Source of the DNA: an uncultured Flammeovirgaceae bacterium
Lineage (GTDB): Bacteria > Bacteroidota > Bacteroidia > Cytophagales > Cyclobacteriaceae
Direction: 5' to 3'
Length of the DNA: 8,802 bases
Assembly (NCBI GenBank): GCA_946480685.1
Contig: CAMLLI010000117.1
Coordinates: 1-8,802 of the forward strand
Made by a program: the position numbers and the translations under genes. The notes under the pieces were generated by a model. It did not search any database and was not told where the DNA came from. It saw nothing but the letters and a program-made list of their open reading frames with translations. Below are positions 7,449-8,802 of the stretch, piece by piece. The stretch's first letter is position 1. Each line of letters begins with the position of its first letter.

Positions 7449-7784
7449 ATGGATGCACAAAAAGTTGACATGTACCTTATGACCAATGGAAAGTTTTTCG
7501 AAGGTCACCAGATTCCAATGGTCCGCGAAAAACTCCTGGCGATGGACGAAGCCCGTTTTGCTCAATTGCACGCAATCAATCTGAAAGATCCTACAACAAT
7601 TCTGATCGTATCAATTGTTGGTGGTGGCCTGGCGATCGATCGCTTTATGATCGGTGATACCGGACTTGCAATAGCAAAACTGCTTACCTGTGGTGGTCTT
7701 GGTATATGGACTATCGTTGACTGGTTTATTATCATGGGCCGTACCCGTGAAGTAAACGCTACCAAGTTTTTCCAAATAGCGTAA
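7449..7784 (+). CDS. TM2-domain membrane protein
   Basis: This 111-residue protein has an N-terminal soluble, mostly helical head (about 1-47, VDMYLMTNGKFFEGH onward) followed by a TM2 domain. Two hydrophobic helices (about 50-63 and 72-96) flank the diagnostic DRF turn (64-66), preceded by GGGLAI and followed by IGDTGLAIAKLLTCGGLGIWTIVDW. TM2 domains are widespread in bacteria and animals without a settled bacterial function. The ATG at 7449 follows an AT-rich leader without a Shine-Dalgarno sequence and is preceded by a candidate promoter. It is the first gene of a four-gene group of small membrane proteins; the next gene starts 28 bases after its stop. Family assignment is secure, function is not. 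Confidence 0.92.
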   Translation: MDAQKVDMYLMTNGKFFEGHQIPMVREKLLAMDEARFAQLHAINLKDPTTILIVSIVGGGLAIDRFMIGDTGLAIAKLLTCGGLGIWTIVDWFIIMGRTREVNATKFFQIA

Positions 7785-7812
7785 CCAATAACGAGTACGT
7801 TTGCTTTCCGAT

Positions 7813-8226
7813 ATGGAACCGAATAACCGGAAGATATATTGGATACTATCATTCATTTCACTGGCCGGGTATGCATGGATCGGTTTTTATTTTGCAGAAC
7901 ACGATCACACGGAATTTACCGTATGCATATTTAAAAATGTAACCGGTTGGGCTTGCCCTTCGTGTGGCATTACCCGGTCAGTACTTTCACTTGTGCAAGG
8001 GCGTGTAGGGGAGGCGTTGTGGATCAATCCGCTGGGTATATTGGCAGCTTTGCTGCTTATACTCATTCCGGTGTGGCTGATCCGAGACGTTGTACTGAAT
8101 CAACAGACACTCTTGGAAGTCTTTCGCCAGGCAGAAGATGCAATCCGCACAAAAAAAAGTATCTACATTCCGTTAATCATACTCGTGGTGATTAACTGGG
8201 GGTGGAACATCATGAAAGACCTGTAA
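7813..8226 (+). CDS. DUF2752-family membrane protein
   Basis: This 137-residue protein matches the DUF2752 pattern: CIFKNVTG (38-45), then CPSCGITRS (48-56), a GRVGEALWINPLG segment (63-75), and flanking hydrophobic helices at about 8-27, 74-92 and 118-133. The Cys-rich CPxCGxTR signature defines the family. Cys38, Cys48 and Cys51 could bind metal or form a disulfide, but no biochemical role is established. The start is taken at ATG 7813; an in-frame TTG at 7801 would add four residues (MLSD) and is less likely. It lies 28 bases after the TM2 gene and 13 bases before the next gene, consistent with co-transcription. Confidence 0.88.
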   Translation: MEPNNRKIYWILSFISLAGYAWIGFYFAEHDHTEFTVCIFKNVTGWACPSCGITRSVLSLVQGRVGEALWINPLGILAALLLILIPVWLIRDVVLNQQTLLEVFRQAEDAIRTKKSIYIPLIILVVINWGWNIMKDL

Positions 8227-8239
8227 TACCTGTATCATT

Positions 8240-8671
8240 ATGGCAGAAGTTGTAGCGTTTCCGTACCGGCCCGATGACTATGAAAGTGAGAAGGCTTCCA
8301 ATAGTTATCTCATGTCACTGGTGGCCGTCATTGCCGGGTTGCCTTTACCTATTGTCAACCTCCTGGCTACCGGTTTTTTCTGGCTCAGCAATCGCAAAGG
8401 GACATTCTTTGTTCGCTGGCATTGTATGCAGGCATTATTGTCGCAGGTATTTGTGCTCATCATGAACAGTGCCGGCTTCTATTGGACATTGTCGATCATC
8501 TTCGGTGACAAGGAAGTGTCCAATACCTATATAGCGTACCTCATCACCATCTTTATTTTTAATGTAGGTGAGTTTATCATGACTATATATGCTGCTGTAA
8601 ACACTCGCAAAGGCCAGCATGTTTACTTCTGGTTCTTTGGCCCGCTTACTGACCAATTCTGTAAACCCTGA
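8240..8671 (+). CDS. DUF4870-like small integral membrane protein
   Basis: This 143-residue protein has a polar N-terminus (1-21) and three or four predicted membrane helices (about 23-49, 62-88 and 95-120). The segment LPIVNLLATGFFWLSNRKGTFFVRWHCMQAL (36-66) resembles the DUF4870/Tic20-like core, in which a hydrophobic helix is followed by a basic or polar turn and then F-V-R-x-H-x-x-x-A-L. The tail (FFGPLTDQFCKP) carries the P-L-T motif often seen at the end of that family. The match is by motif and topology rather than by alignment, so CD225/dispanin-like or an unnamed Bacteroidota family remain alternatives. It has no catalytic residues and starts 13 bases after the DUF2752 gene. The following gene begins two bases after its stop, suggesting translational coupling. 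Confidence 0.75.
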   Translation: MAEVVAFPYRPDDYESEKASNSYLMSLVAVIAGLPLPIVNLLATGFFWLSNRKGTFFVRWHCMQALLSQVFVLIMNSAGFYWTLSIIFGDKEVSNTYIAYLITIFIFNVGEFIMTIYAAVNTRKGQHVYFWFFGPLTDQFCKP

Positions 8672-8673
8672 TT

Positions 8674-8802
8674 ATGGCTAACAAGATTTTAACGCAACTG
8701 GTAGTTATTGTTGTCTCATTTTTCGGACTGTGGTTTCTGCTGAGTCAGATAGAATATATAGGGGAGGGCGACATGCATCGTTTCGCCCAAGAGAGTGAAA
8801 GG
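8674..8802 (+). CDS. N-terminus of a membrane-anchored protein, possibly an M48-family metallopeptidase (cut by the window edge)
   Basis: The frame is open from ATG 8674 to the last base and gives 43 residues: a short basic start (MANK), one hydrophobic membrane segment (about 7-24, TQLVVIVVSFFGLWFLLS), then QIEYIGEGDM and a charged stretch. The FFGLWFLLSQIEY pattern resembles the N-terminal anchor I recall from Bacteroidota M48 metallopeptidases found next to TM2/DUF2752 genes, but the HEXXH catalytic region would lie beyond the window, so the family call is inference. It begins two bases after the preceding stop, so it belongs to the same operon. Confidence 0.6.
   Translation, partial: MANKILTQLVVIVVSFFGLWFLLSQIEYIGEGDMHRFAQESER

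Noticed and set aside
7632..7643. Perfect 12-base palindrome GCGATCGATCGC inside the TM2 gene
   Set aside because: It encodes part of the AIDR segment of the conserved TM2 domain and appears once, so coding constraint explains it better than a regulatory site.
7947..8195. Plus-strand alternative frame inside the DUF2752 gene
   Set aside because: It is out of frame with the clear DUF2752 match and shows no domain of its own.

Overview
The window looks like chromosomal DNA from a Bacteroidota bacterium, tentatively of the Chitinophagaceae/Sphingobacteriia type. The evidence is a SusC/SusD pair, a large VCBS/FG-GAP lipoprotein of a kind common in that phylum, start codons without Shine-Dalgarno sequences, and one promoter candidate of the Bacteroidota type (TTG, then TAnnTTTG-like). 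The assignment is by protein family; no rRNA or other taxonomic marker is present. All supported genes are on the plus strand, and no intergenic gap exceeds about 140 bases.

Bases 1-3634 hold a nutrient-uptake pair. The first gene is the C-terminal half of a SusC-type TonB-dependent outer-membrane transporter whose 5' end lies outside the window. It is followed after 21 bases by a complete SusD-type surface lipoprotein. Together they should form a substrate-capturing lid-and-barrel complex. No glycoside hydrolase, sulfatase, peptidase or sigma/anti-sigma regulator is visible, so the substrate cannot be read from this window. Between the susD stop and the next gene (3635-3767) lie a heptad-repeat inverted repeat and then a strong intrinsic terminator.

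Bases 3768-7310 encode a 1180-residue predicted lipoprotein. It has fourteen D-x-[DN]-x-[DN]-G-type calcium-binding FG-GAP/VCBS motifs in a 7 + 7 arrangement. A clear ASPIC/UnbV domain sits between the two sets, and a degenerate ASPIC/UnbV-like segment ends the protein. The layout suggests an internally duplicated module made of two seven-bladed propellers. Its position suggests a third surface component working with the SusCD pair, but that is inference.

Bases 7449-8802 form a second, tightly packed transcription unit behind its own candidate promoter. It encodes a TM2-domain protein, a DUF2752 protein with a CPSCG motif, a DUF4870-like three-helix membrane protein, and the first 43 residues of a membrane-anchored protein that resembles the N-terminus of Bacteroidota M48 metallopeptidases. 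Gaps shrink from 28 to 13 to 2 bases, so these four are probably co-transcribed. Their joint function is not established. No mobile elements, tRNA/rRNA genes or CRISPR arrays were seen.
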